A stretch of 64,000 nt of DNA from Colletes latitarsis (Eukaryota; Arthropoda; Insecta; Hymenoptera; Colletidae), in contig NW_027488366.1 of NCBI RefSeq assembly GCF_051014445.1, positions 26,120,001 to 26,184,000 of the forward strand, given 5' to 3'. The notes beneath the pieces were generated by a model, which worked only from the letters and a program-made list of their open reading frames with translations, was not told the origin of the DNA and did not search any database. This document shows positions 1-13,159 of the stretch, piece after piece (position 1 is the first letter of the stretch; the number at the start of each line of letters is the position of its first letter). Position numbers and translations under genes: made by a program.

Positions 1-930
1 TGACTGTTTCAGTGTTGTACTTCATTACTACGTGATGCAATCCAGAAAAAGCCCAGGATCTAGCCATCAAGTATGAGAAATATGCGAAAGAATGAGCCTG
101 ATGAGAGCAAATACCAGACCTAACCTAGACCTAACATGAATTATTCTCTAGAATATTGTTCGAAACCAGGTTTTATGGACTGTTTCAGTGTGGTACCACA
201 TTACTACGTGTTCCAAACAAGAAAAAACCCAGGATCTGTTCAACAAGTATGTGAAAAATGCGACAGTATGACCCTGATGAGGGCAAATCCCAGACCTATC
301 CCAGACATAACTTGCGTTGTCCTCTAAAATATTGATGGAAACCAGATTCCATTGACTGTTTCAGTGTGGTACTACATTACTACGTGATGCAATCCAGAAA
401 AAGCCCAAGATCTAGCCATCAAGTATGAGAAATACGCGAAAGAATGAGCCTGATGAGAGCAAATCCCAGACCTAACCTAGACCTAACATGAATTATTCTC
501 TAAACTATTGATCGAAACCAGGTTTAATTGACAGTTTCAGCGTGGTACCACATTACTACGTGATACAATCCAGAAACAGCCCTGGATCTAGCCATGAAGT
601 ATGAGAAATATGCGAAAGTATGAGCCTGATGAGGGCAAATCCTAGACCTAACCTAGGCCTAACATGAATTATTCTCTAAAATATTGATCGAAACCAGGTT
701 TAATTGATTGGTTCAGCGTGGTCCCACATTACTACGTGATCCAAACCAGAAAAAACCCAGGATCCGTTCTACAAGTATGTGAAGAATGCGAAAGTATGAG
801 TCTGATGAGTGATAATCCCAGGCCTAACCTAGACCTAACATGCGTTATCCTCAAAAATATTGATCGAAACCTGGTTTAATCGACTGTTTCAGTGTGGTAC
901 CACATTACTACGCGACCCAAACCAGAAAAA
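1..930 (+). repeat. Block repeated at 4,401-5,330 (distance 4,400 bp)
   Basis: The first 930 bases match 4,401-5,330 with few differences (for example ATACC against ATCCC near 112). They share the marker GCGACAGTATG at about 260 and 4,660. The match breaks near 930/5,330, where cassette variants change. Confidence 0.82.
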
Positions 931-1015
931 ACTCAGGATCTGTTCAACAAGTATGTGAAAAACGCGAAAGTATGAGCCTGATGAGTGAAAATCCCAGACG
1001 TAACCTAGACCTAAC

Positions 1016-1190
1016 ATGCGTTATCCTCAAAAATATTGATCGAAACCTGGTTTAATCGACTGTTTAGTGTGGTACCTCATTACTATGTGATCCAAACCAG
1101 AAAAAACCCAGGATCCGTTCAACAAGTATGTGAAGGATGCGAAAGTATTAGTCTGATGAGTGAAAATCCCAGACCTAACCTAGACCTAAC
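1016..1190 (+). repeat. 175-bp monomer, 1-bp deletion
   Basis: The usual ACTGTTTCAGTG reads ACTGTTTAGTG near 1,066, one C short. This deletion cancels the extra base of the long monomer near 4,268 and explains why 136 and 4,536 are exactly 25 x 176 bp apart. Confidence 0.85.
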
Positions 1191-3049
1191 ATGCGTTATC
1201 CTCTAAAATATTGATGGAAACCAGGTTTATTTGACTGTTTCAGTGTTGTACTTCATTACTACGTGATGCAATCCAGAAAAAGCCCAGGATCTAGCCATGA
1301 AGTATGAGAAATATGCGAAAGAATGAGCCTGATCAGAGCAAATCCCAGACCTAACCTAGACCTAACATGAATTATTCTCTAATATATTGATCGAAACCAG
1401 GTTTAATTGACTGTTTCAGTGTGGTACCACATTACTACATGATCCAAACCAGTAAAAACCCAGGATCCGTTCAACAAGTATGTGAAGAATGCGAAAGTAT
1501 GAGCCTGATGAGGGCGAATCCCAGACCTATCCCAGACCAAACTTGCGTTATCCTCTAAAATATTGATCGAAACCAGGTTTAATTGACTGTTTCAGCGTGG
1601 TACCACATTACTATGTGATACAATCCAGAAACAGCCCAGGATCTAGCCATGAAGTATGTGAAAAACGCGAAAGTATGAGCCTGATGAGGGCAAATCCCAG
1701 ACCTAACCTGGACCTAACAGGCGTTATCCTCAAAAATATTGATCGAAACCTGGTTTAATCGACTGTTTCAGAGTGGTACTACATTACTACGTGACCCAAA
1801 CCAGAAAAAACCCAGGACCTGTTCAACAAGTATGTGCAAAACGCGAAAGTATGAGCCTGATGAGGGCAAATCCCAGACCTATCCCAGACCTAACTTGCGT
1901 TATCCTCTAAAATATTGATCGAAACCAGGATTAATTGACTGTTTCAGCGTGGTACCACATTACTACGTGATACTATCCAGAAACAGCCCAGGATCTAGCC
2001 ATGAAGTATGAGAAATATGCGAAAGTATGAGCCTGATGAGGGCAAATCCTAGACCTAACCCAAACCTAACATGCGTTATCCTCTAAAATATTGATCGAAA
2101 CCAGGTTTAATGGACTGCTTCAGTGTGGTACCACTTCACTACGTGATCCAAACCAGAAAAAACCCAGGATCCGTTCAACAAGTATGTGAAGAATGCGAAA
2201 GAATGAGTCTGATGAGTGAAAATCCCAGACCTAACCTGGACCTAACATGCGTTATCCTCAAAAATATTGATCGAAACCTGGTTTAATCGACTGTTTCAGA
2301 GTGGTACTACATTACTACGTGACCCAAACCAGAAAAAACCCAGGACCTGTTCAACAAGTATGTGCAAAACGCGAAAGTATGAGCCTGATGAGGGCAAATC
2401 CCAGACCTATCCCAGACCAAACTTGCGTTATCCTCTAAAATATTAATCGAAACCAGGTTTAATCGACTGTTTCAGTGTGGTACCACATTGCTACGTGATC
2501 CAAACCAGAAAAAACCCAGGATCAGTTCAACAAGTATGTGAAAAATGCGAAAGTATGACCCTGATGGGGGCAAATCCCAGACCTATCCCAGACATAACTT
2601 GCGTTGTCCTCTAAAATATTGATGGAAACCAGATTCCATTGACTGTTTCAGTGTGGTACTACATTACTACGTGATCCAAACCAGAAAAAGCCCAAGATCT
2701 AGCCATCAAGTATGAGAAATATTCGAAAGAATGAGCCTGATGAGAGAAAATCCCAGACCTAACCTAGAACTAACATGCGTTATCCTCTAAAATATTGATC
2801 GAAACCAGGTTTAATCGACTGTTTCAGAGTGGTACTACATTACTACGTGACCCAAACCAGAAAAAACCCAGGACCTGTTCAACAAGTATGTGCAAAACGC
2901 GAAAGTATGAGCCTGATGAGGGCAAATCCCAGACCTAACCTGGACCTAACATGCGTTATCCTCAAAAATATTGATCGAAACCTGGTTTAATCGACTGTTT
3001 CAGAGTGGTACTACATTACTACGTGACCCAAACCAGAAAAAACCCAGGA

Positions 3050-4925
3050 CCTGTTCAACAAGTATGTGAAAAATGCGAAAGTATGACCCTGATGAGGGCA
3101 AATCCCAGACCTATCCCAGACATAACTTGCGTTGTCCTCTAAAATATTGATGGAAACCAGATTCCATTGACTGTTTCAGTGTGGTACTACATTACTACGT
3201 GATGCAATCCAGAAAAAGCCCAAGATCTAGCCATCAAGTATGAGAAATATTCGAAAGAATGAGCCTGATGGGAGCAAATCCCAGACCTAACCTAGAACTA
3301 ACATGGATTATTCTCTAAAATATTGATCGAAACCAGGTTTAATGGACTGCTTCAGTGTGGTACCACATTACTACGTGATCCAAACCAGAAAAAACCCACG
3401 ACCTCTTCAACAAGTATGTGAAAAACGCGAAAGTATGAGCCTGATGAGGGCAAATCCTAGACCTAACCCAGACCTAACATGCGTTATCGTCTAAAATAGT
3501 GATCGAAACCAGGATTAATTGACTGTTTCAGCGTGGTACCACATTACTACGTGATACAATCCAGAAACAGCCCAGGATCTAGCCATGAAGTATGAGAAAT
3601 ATGCGAATGTATGAGCCTGATGAGGGCAAATCCTAGACCTAACCCAAACCTAACATGCGTTATCCTCTAAAATATTGATCGAAACCGGGTTTAATGGACT
3701 GCTTCAGTGTGGTACCACTTCACTACGTGATCCAAAGCAGAAAAAACCCAGGATCTAGCCATGAAGTATGAGAAATATGCGAAAGTATGAGCCTGACGAG
3801 GGCAAATCCTGGACCTAACCCAGATCTAACATACGTTATCCTCTAAAATATTTATCAAGACCTGGTTTAATCGACTGTTTCAGTGTGGTACCACATTACT
3901 ACGTGATCCAAACCAGAAAAAACACAGGACCCGTTGAACAAGTATGTGACGAATGCGAAAGTATGAGTCTGATGAGTGAAAATCCCAGGCCTAACCTAGA
4001 CCTAACATGCGTTATCCTCAAAAATATTGATCGAAACCAGGTTTAATTGACCGTTTCAGTGTGGTACCACATTACTACGTGATCCAATCCAGAAATAGCC
4101 CAGGATCTAGCCATGAAGTATGAGAAATATGCGAAAGTATGAGCCTGACGAGGGCAAATCCTGGACCTAACCCAGATCTAACATACGTTATCCTCTAAAA
4201 TATTTATCAAGACCTGGTTTAATCGACTGTTTCAGTGTGGTACCACATTACTATGTGATCCAAACCAGAAAATAACCCAGGATCTGTTCAACGAGTATGT
4301 GAAAAACGCGAAAGTATGAGCCTGATGAGGGCGAATCCCAGAACTATCCCAGACCTAACTTGCGTTGTCCTCTAAAATATTGATGGAAAACAGGTTTAAT
4401 TGACTGTTTCAGTGTTGTACTTCATTACTACGTGATGCAATCCAGAAAAAGCCCAGGATCTAGCCATCAAGTATGAGAAATATGCGAAAGAATGAGCCTG
4501 ATGAGAGCAAATCCCAGACCTAACCTAGACCTAACATGAATTATTCTCTAGAATATTGTTCGAAACCAGGTTTTATGGACTGTTTCAGTGTGGTACCACA
4601 TTACTACGTGTTCCAAACAAGAAAAAACCCAGGATCTGTTCAACAAGTATGTGAAAAATGCGACAGTATGACCCTGATGAGGGCAAATCCCAGACCTATC
4701 CCAGACATAACTTGCGTTGTCCTCTAAAATATTGATGGAAACCAGATTCCATTGACTGTTTCAGTGTGGTACTACATTACTACGTGTTGCAATCCAGAAA
4801 AAGCCCAAGATCTAGCCATCAAGTATGAGAAATACGCGAAAGAATGAGCCTGATGAGAGCAAATCCCAGACCTAACCTAGACCTAACATGAATTATTCTC
4901 TAAACTATTGATCGAAACCAGGTTT
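3050..4925 (+). repeat. Block repeated at about 8,859-10,734 (distance 5,809 bp)
   Basis: Shared rare variants include CCCACGACCTCTTC, TTATCGTCTAAAATAGTG, CACAGGA(T/C)CCGTTGAAC and TGTGACGAATGCG. The match starts after a type change near 3,050 and ends where AATTGACAG (near 4,925) opposes AATGGACTG (near 10,734). Both copies include a 177-bp monomer. Confidence 0.82.
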
Positions 4926-5591
4926 AATTGACAGTTTCAGCGTGGTACCACATTACTACGTGATACAATCCAGAAACAGCCCAGGATCTAGCCATGAAGT
5001 ATGAGAAATATGCGAAAGTATGAGCCTGATGAGGGCAAATCCTAGACCTAACCTAGGCCTAACATGAATTATTCTCTAAAATATTGATCGAAACCAGGTT
5101 TAATTGATTGGTTCAGCGTGGTCCCACATTACTACCTGATCCAAACCAGAAAAAACGCAGGATCCGTTCAACAAGTATGTGAAGAATACGAAAGTATGAG
5201 TCTGATGAGTGAAAATCCCAGGCCTAACCTAGACCTAACATGCGTTATCCTCAAAAATATTGATCGAAACCTGGTTTAATCGACTGTTTCAGTGTGGTAC
5301 CACATTACTACGCGACCCAAACCAGAAAAAACCCAGGATCCGTTCAACAAGTATGTGAAGAATGCGAAAGTATGAGTCTGATGTGTGAAAATCCTCGGCC
5401 TAACCTAGACCTAACATGCGTTATCCTCAAAAATATTGATCGAAACCAGGTTTAATCGACTGTTTCAGTGTGGTCCCACATTACTACGTGATCCAAACCA
5501 GAAAAAACCCAGGATCAGTTCAACAAGTATGTGAAAAACGCGAAAGTATGATCCTGATGAGGGCGAATCCCAGACCTATCCCAGACCAAAC

Positions 5592-5767
5592 TTGCGTTAT
5601 CCTCTAAAATATTGATCGAAACCAGGTTTAATTGACTGTTTCAGCGTGGTACCACATTACTACGTGATACAATCCAGAAACAGCCCAGGATCTAGCCATG
5701 AAGTATGTGAAAAACGCGAAAGTATGAGCCTGATGAGGGCAAATCCCAGACCTATCCCAGACCAAAC
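5592..5767 (+). repeat. A/B hybrid monomer
   Basis: The left part of the variable cassette is type B (GATACAATCC, GATCTAGCCATGAAGTATG) and the right part is type A (TGTGAAAAACGCG in place of AGAAATATGCG). The switch falls in the shared AAGTATG. Similar hybrids lie near 1,641, 7,805, 13,250, 14,310, 18,711 and 19,760. They are best explained by exchange or gene conversion between A and B monomers, later copied with their blocks. Confidence 0.8.
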
Positions 5768-7444
5768 TTGCGTTATCCTCTAAAATATTGATCAAAACCA
5801 GGTTTAATCGACTGTTTCAGTGTGGTACCACATTGCTACGTGATCCAAACCAGAAAAAACCCAGGACCAGTTCAACAAGTATGTGAAAAACGCGAAAGTA
5901 TGAGCCTGATGAGGGCGAATCCCAGACCTATCCCAGACCTAACTTGCGTTATCCTCTAAAATATTGATCGAAACCAGGATTAATTGACTGTTTCAGCGTG
6001 GTACCACATTACTACGTGATACTATCCAGAAACAGCCCAGGATCTAGCCATGAAGTATGAGAAATATGCGAAAGTATGAGCCTGATGAGGGCAAATCCTA
6101 GACCTAACCCAAACCTAACATGCGTTATCCTCTAAAATATTGATCGAAACCAGGTTTAATGGACTGCTTCAGTGTGGTACCACTTTACTACGTGATCCAA
6201 ACAAGAAAAAACCCAGGATCTGTTCAACAAGTATGTGAAAAATGCGAAAGTATGACCCTGATGAGGGCAAATCCCAGACCTATCCCAGACCAAACTTGCG
6301 TTATCCTCTAAAATATTTATCAAGACCAGGTTTAATTGATTGTTTCAGTGTGGTCCCACATTACTGCGTGATCCAAACCAGAAAAAACCCAGGATCCGTT
6401 CAACAAGTATGTGAAGAATGCGAAAGTATGAGTCTGATGAGTGAAAATCCCAGACCTAACCTGGACCTAACATGCGTTATCCTCAAAAATATTGATCGAA
6501 ACCTGGTTTAATTGACTGTTTCAGTGTTGTACTTCATTACTACGTGATGCAATTCAGAAAAAGCCCAGGATCTAGCCATCAAGTATGAGAAATATGCGAA
6601 AGAATGAGCCTGATGAGAGCAAGTCCCAGACCTAACCTAGACCTAACATGAATTATTCTCTAAAATATTGTTCGAAACCAGGTTTAATGGACTGTTTCAG
6701 TGTGGTACCACATTACTACGTGATCCAAACAAGAAAAAACCCAGGATCTGTTCAACAAGTATGTGAAAAATGCGAAAGTATGACCCTGATGAGGGCAAAT
6801 CCCAGATCTATCCCAGACATAACTTGCGTTGTCCTCTAAAATATTGATGGAAACGAGATTCCATTGACTGTTTCAGTGTGGTACTACATTACTACGTGGT
6901 GCAATCCATAAAAAGCCCAAGATCTAGCCTTCAAGTATGAGAAATATTCGAAAGAATGAGCCTGATGAGAGCAAATCCCAGACCTAACCTAGACCTAACA
7001 TGAATTATTGTCTAATATATTGATCGAAACCAGGTTTAATTGACTGTTTCAGTGTGGTACCACATTACTACATGATCCAAACCAGTAAAAACCCAGGATC
7101 CGTTCAACAAGTATGTGAAGAATGCGAAAGTATGAGTCTGATGAGGGCAAATCCCAGACCTATCCCAGACCTAACTTGCGTTATCCTCTAAAATATTGAT
7201 CGAAACCAGGTGTAATCGACTGTTTCAGTGTGGAACCACATTACTACGTGATCCAAACCAGAAAAAACCCAGGATCAGTTCAACAAGTATGAGAAAAACG
7301 CGAAAGTATTAGCCTGATGAGGGCAAATCCTAAACGTAACCCAGACCTAACATACGTTATCCTCTAAAATATTTATCAAGACCAGGTTTAATTGAATGTT
7401 TCAGCATGGTACCACATTACTACGTGATACAATCCGAAAATAGC

Positions 7445-9058
7445 CCAGGATCTAGCCATGAAGTATGAGAAATATGCGAAAGTATGAGCCTGATGAGGGC
7501 AAATCCTAGACCTAACCCAAACCTAACATGCGTTATCCTCTAAAATATTGATCGAAACCAGGTTTAATGGACTGCTTCAGTGTGGTACCACTTCACTACG
7601 TGATCCAAACCAGAAAAACCCCAGGATCAGTTCAACAAGTATGTGAAAAACGCGAAAGTATGAGCCTGATGAGGGCGAATCCCAGACCTATCCCAGACCA
7701 AACTTGCGTTATCCTCTAAAATATTGATCGAAACCAGGTTTAATTGACTGTTTCAGCGTGGTACCACATTACTACGTGATACAATCCAGAAACAGCCCAG
7801 GATCTAGCCATGAAGTATGTGAAATACGCGAAAGTATGAGCCTGATGAGGGCAAATCCCAGACCTATCCCAGACCAAACTTGCGTCATCCTCTAAAATAT
7901 TTATCAAGACCAGGTTCAATTGATTGTTTCAGTGTGGTCCCACATTACTGCGTGATCCAAACCAGAAAAAACCTTGGATCCGTTCAACAAGTATGTGAAG
8001 AATGCGAAAGTATGAGTCTGATGAGTGAAAATCCCAGACCTAACCTGGACCTAACATGCGTTATCCTCAAAAATATTGATCGAAACCTGGATTAATCGAC
8101 TGTTTCAGAGTGGTACTACATTACTACGTGACCCAAACCAGAAAAAACCCAGGACCTGTTCAACAAGTATGTGCAAAACGCGAAAGTATGAGCCTGATGA
8201 GGGCAAATCCCAGACCTATCCCAGACCAAACTTGCGTTATCCTCTAAAATATTGATCGAAACCAGGATTAATTGACTGTTTCAGCGTGGTACCACATTAG
8301 TACGTGATACAATCCAGAAACAGCCCAGGATCTAGCCATGAAGTATGAGAAATATGCGAAAGTATGAGCCTGATGAGGGCAAATCCTAGACCTAACCCAA
8401 ACCTAACATGCGTTATCCTCTAAAATATTGATCGAAACCAGGTTTAATGGACTGCTTCAGTGTGGTACCACTTCACTACGTGATCCAAACCAGAAAAACC
8501 CCAGGATCAGTTCAACAAGTATGTGAAAAACGCGAAAGTATGAGCCTGATGAGGGCGAATCCCAGACCTATCCCAGACCTAACTTGCGTTGTCCTCTAAA
8601 ATATTGATGGAAAACAGGTTTAATTGACTGTTTCAGTGTTGTACTTCATTACTACGTGATGCAATCCAGAAAAAGCCCAGGATCTAGCCATCAAGTATGA
8701 GAAATATGCGAAAGAATGAGCCTGAAGAGAGCAAATCCCAGACCTAACCTAGACCTAACATGAATTATTCTCTAGAATATTGTTCGAAACCAGGTTTTAT
8801 GGACTGTTTCAGTGTGGTACCACATTACTACGTGTTCCAAACAAGAAAAAACCCAGGATCTGTTCAACAAGTATGTGAAAAATGCGAAAGTATGACCCTG
8901 ATGAGGGCAAATCCCAGACCTATCCCAGACATAACTTGCGTTGTCCTCTAAAATATTGATGGAAACCAGATTCCATTGACTGTTTCAGTGTGGTACTACA
9001 TTACTACGTGATGCAATCCAGAAAAAGCCCAAGATCTAGCCATCAAGTATGAGAAATA
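7445..9058 (+). repeat. Block repeated at about 19,399-21,012 (distance 11,954 bp)
   Basis: Markers shared at the same distance include the A/B hybrid with GTGAAATACGCG, CCTTGGATCCG, CTGGATTAATCG, CATTAGTACG and GCCTGAAGAGAGC. A third, shorter copy lies at about 13,948-14,970. The distances 6,503 and 5,451 add exactly to 11,954. Confidence 0.8.
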
Positions 9059-12000
9059 TTCGAAAGAATGAGCCTGATGAGAGCAAATCCCAGACCTAAC
9101 CTAGAACTAACATGGATTATTCTCTAAAATATTGATCGAAACCAGGTTTAATGGACTGCTTCAGTGTGGTACCACATTACTACGTGATCCAAACCAGAAA
9201 AAACCCACGACCTCTTCAACAAGTATGTGAAAAACGCGAAAGTATGAGCCTGATGAGGGCAAATCCTAGACCTAACCCAGACCTAACATGCGTTATCGTC
9301 TAAAATAGTGATCGAAACCAGGATTAATTGACTGTTTCAGCGTGGTACCACATTACTACGTGATACAATCCAGAAACAGCCCAGGATCTAGCCATGAAGT
9401 ATGAGAAATATGCGAATGTACGAGCCTGATGAGGGCAAATCCTAGACCTAACCCAAACCTAACATGCGTTATCCTCTAAAATATTGATCGAAACCGGGTT
9501 TAATGGACTGCTTCAGTGTGGTACCACTTCACTACGTGATCCAAAGCAGAAAAAACCCAGGATCTAGCCATGAAGTATGAGAAATATGCGAAAGTATGAG
9601 CCTGACGAGGGCAAATCCTGGACCTAACCCAGATCTAACATACGTTATCCTCTAAAATATTTATCAAGACCTGGTTTAATCGACTGTTTCAGTGTGGTAC
9701 CACATTACTACGTGATCCAAACCAGAAAAAACACAGGATCCGTTGAACAAGTATGTGACGAATGCGAAAGTATGAGTCTGATGAGTGAAAATCCCAGGCC
9801 TAACCTAGACCTAACATGCGTTATCCTCAAAAATATTGATCGAAACCAGGTTTAATTGACCGTTTCAGTGTGGTACCACATTACTACGTGATCCAATCCA
9901 GAAATAGCCCAGGATCTAGCCATGAAGTATGAGAAATATGCGAAAGTATGAGCCTGACGAGGGCAAATCCTGGACCTAACCCAGATCTAACATACGTTAT
10001 CCTCTAAAATATTTATCAAGACCTGGTTTAATCGACTGTTTCAGTGTGGTACCACATTACTATGTGATCCAAACCAGAAAATAACCCAGGATCTGTTCAA
10101 CGAGTATGTGAAAAACGCGAAAGTATGAGCCTGATGAGGGCGAATCCCAGAACTATCCCAGACCTAACTTGCGTTGTCCTCTAAAATATTGATGGAAAAC
10201 AGGTTTAATTGACTGTTTCAGTGTTGTACTTCATTACTACGTGATGCAATCCAGAAAAAGCCCAGGATCTAGCCATCAAGTATGAGAAATATGCGAAAGA
10301 ATGAGCCTGATGAGAGCAAATCCCAGACCTAACCTAGACCTAACATGAATTATTCTCTAGAATATTGTTCGAAACCAGGTTTTATGGACTGTTTCAGTGT
10401 GGTACCACATTACTACGTGTTCCAAACAAGAAAAAACCCAGGATCTGTTCAACAAGTATGTGAAAAATGCGAAAGTATGACCCTGATGAGGGCAAATCCC
10501 AGACCTATCCCAGACATAACTTGCGTTGTCCTCTAAAATATTGATGGAAACCAGATTCCATTGACTGTTTCAGTGTGGTACTACATTACTACGTGATGCA
10601 ATCCAGAAAAAGCCCAAGATCTAGCCATCAAGTATGAGAAATACGCGAAAGAATGAACCTGATGAGAGCAAATCCCAGACCTAACCTAGACCTAACTTGA
10701 ATTATTCTCTAAACTATTGATCGAAACCAGGTTTAATGGACTGTTTCAGTGTGGTACCACATTGCTACGTGATCCAAACCAGAAAAAGCCCAGGATCAGT
10801 TCAACAAGTATGTGAAAAACGCGAATGTATGAGCCTGATGAGGGCGAATCCCAGACCTATCCCAGACCTTACTTGCGTTATCCTCTAAAATATTGATCGA
10901 AACCAGGATTAATTGACTGTTTCAGCGTGGTACCTCATTACTACGTGATACAATCCAGAAACAGCCCAGGATCTAGCCATGAAGTATGAGAAATATGCGA
11001 ATGTATGAGCCTGATGAGGGCAAATCCTAGACCTAACCCAAACCTAACATGCGTTATCCTCAAAGATGTTGATCGAAACCAGGTTTAATCGACTGTTTCA
11101 GTGTGGTACCACATTACTACGTGATCCAAACCAGAAAAAACACAGGATCCGTTGAACAAGTATGTGAAGAATGCGAAAGTATGAGTCTGATGAGTGAAAA
11201 TCCCAGACCTAACCTAGTCCTAACATGCGTTATCCTCTAAAATATTGATGGAAACCAGGTTTATTTGACTATTTCAGTGTTGTACTGCATTACTACTGGA
11301 TGCAATCCAGAAAAAGCCCAGGATCTAGCCATCAAGTATGAGAAATATGCGAAAGAATGAGCCTGATGAGAGCAAATCCCAGACCTATCCCAGACCTTAC
11401 TTGCGTTATCCTCTAAAATATTGATCGAAACCAGGATTAATTGACTGTTTCAGCGTGGTACCTCATTACTACGTGATACAATCCAGAAACAGCCCAGGAT
11501 CTAGCCATGAAGTATGAGAAATATGCGAATGTATGAGCCTGATGAGGGCAAATCCTAGACCTAACCCAAACCTAACATGCGTTATCCTCAAAAATATTGA
11601 TCGAAACCAGGTTTAATCGACTGTTTCAGTGTGGGACCACATTACTACGTGACCCAAACCAGAAAAAACTCAGGATCTGTTCAACAAGTATGTGAAAAAC
11701 GCGAAAGTATGAGCCTGATGAGGGCGAATCCCAGACCTATCCCAGACCTAACTTGCGTTATCCTCTAAAATATTGATCGAAACCAGGTTTAATCGAATGT
11801 TTCAGTGTGGTACCACATTGCTACGTGATCCAAACCAGAAAAAACTCAGTCTCAGTTCAACAAGTATGTGAAAAACGCGAAAGTATGAGCCTGATGAGGG
11901 CGAATCCCAGACCTATCCCAGACCTAACTTGCGTTATCTTCTAAAATATTAATCAAAACCAGGTTTAATTGACAGTTTCAGCGTGGTACCACATTACTAC

Positions 12001-12280
12001 GTGATACAATCCAGAAACAGCCCAGGATCTAGCCATGAAGTATGAGAAATATGCGAAAGTATGAGCCTGATGAGGGCAAATCCTAGACCTAACCTAGGCC
12101 TAACATGAATTATTCTCTAAAATATTGATCGAAACCAGGTTTAATTGATTGGTTCAGCGTGGTCCCACATTACTACGTGATCCAAACCAGAAAAAACCCA
12201 GGATCCGTTCAACAAGTATGTGAAGAATGCGAAAGTATGAGTCTGATGAGTGAAAATCCCAGGCCTAACCTAGACCTAAC

Positions 12281-12446
12281 ATGCGTTATCCTCAAAAATA
12301 TTGATCGAAACCTGGTTTAATCGACTGTTTCAGTGTGGTACCTCATTACTATGTGATCCAAACCAGAAAATAACCCAGGATCTGTTCAACGAGTATGTGA
12401 GGTGTGCGAAAGTATGAGTCTGATGAGGGCAAATCCCAGACCTAAC
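12281..12446 (+). repeat. 166-bp monomer lacking one 11-bp unit
   Basis: The monomer has one extra base in GAAAATAACCC near 12,366 and lacks one copy of the terminal 11-bp unit, so CCCAGACCTAAC passes straight into ATGCG at 12,447. The net length is 176 + 1 - 11. Its GAGGTGTGCG core is also unusual. Confidence 0.85.
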
Positions 12447-13159
12447 ATGCGTTATCCTCTAAAATATTTATCAAGACCAGGTTTAATTGATTGCTTCAGT
12501 GTGGTCCCTCATTACTACGTGATCCAAACCAGAAAAAACCCAGGATCCGTTCAACAAGTATGTGAAGGATGCGAAAGTATTAGTCTGATGCGTGAAAATC
12601 CCAGACCTAACCTAGACCTAACATGCGTTATCCTCTAAAATATTGATGGAAACCAGGTTTATTTGACTGTTTCAGTGTTGTACTTCATTACTACTGGATG
12701 CAATCCAGAAACAGCCCAGGATCTAGCCATGAAGTATGAGAAATATGCGAAAGAATGAGCCTGATCAGAGCAAATCCCAGACCTAACCTAGACCTAACAT
12801 GAATTATTCTCTAATATATTGATCGAAACCAGGTTTAATTGACTGTTTCAGTGTGGTACCACATTACTACATGATCCAAACCAGTAAAAACCCAGGATCC
12901 GTTCAACAAGTATGTGAAGAATGCGAAAGTATGAGTCTGATGTGTGAAAATCCTCGGCCTAACCTAGACCTAACATGCGTTATCCTCAAAAATATTGATC
13001 GAAACCAGGTTTAATCGACTGTTTCAGTGTGGTACCACATTACTGCGTGATCCAAACCAGAAAAAACCCAGGATCAGTTCAACAAGTATGTGAAAAACGC
13101 GAAAGTATGAGCCTGATGAGGGCGAATCCCAGACCTATCCCAGACCAAACTTGCGTTAT

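Noticed and set aside
136..327. Recurrent 60-91-codon open frames on the + strand (for example here and at 4,536, 14,383, 37,069 and 62,598), apparently encoding a repeated small protein
   Set aside because: They are the satellite read in one frame. They start at the ATGCG/ATGAA landmark and stop at the same CTCTAA or GGTTTAA sites. 176 bp is not a multiple of three, so no frame runs through successive monomers; there is no codon-type conservation and no gene context.
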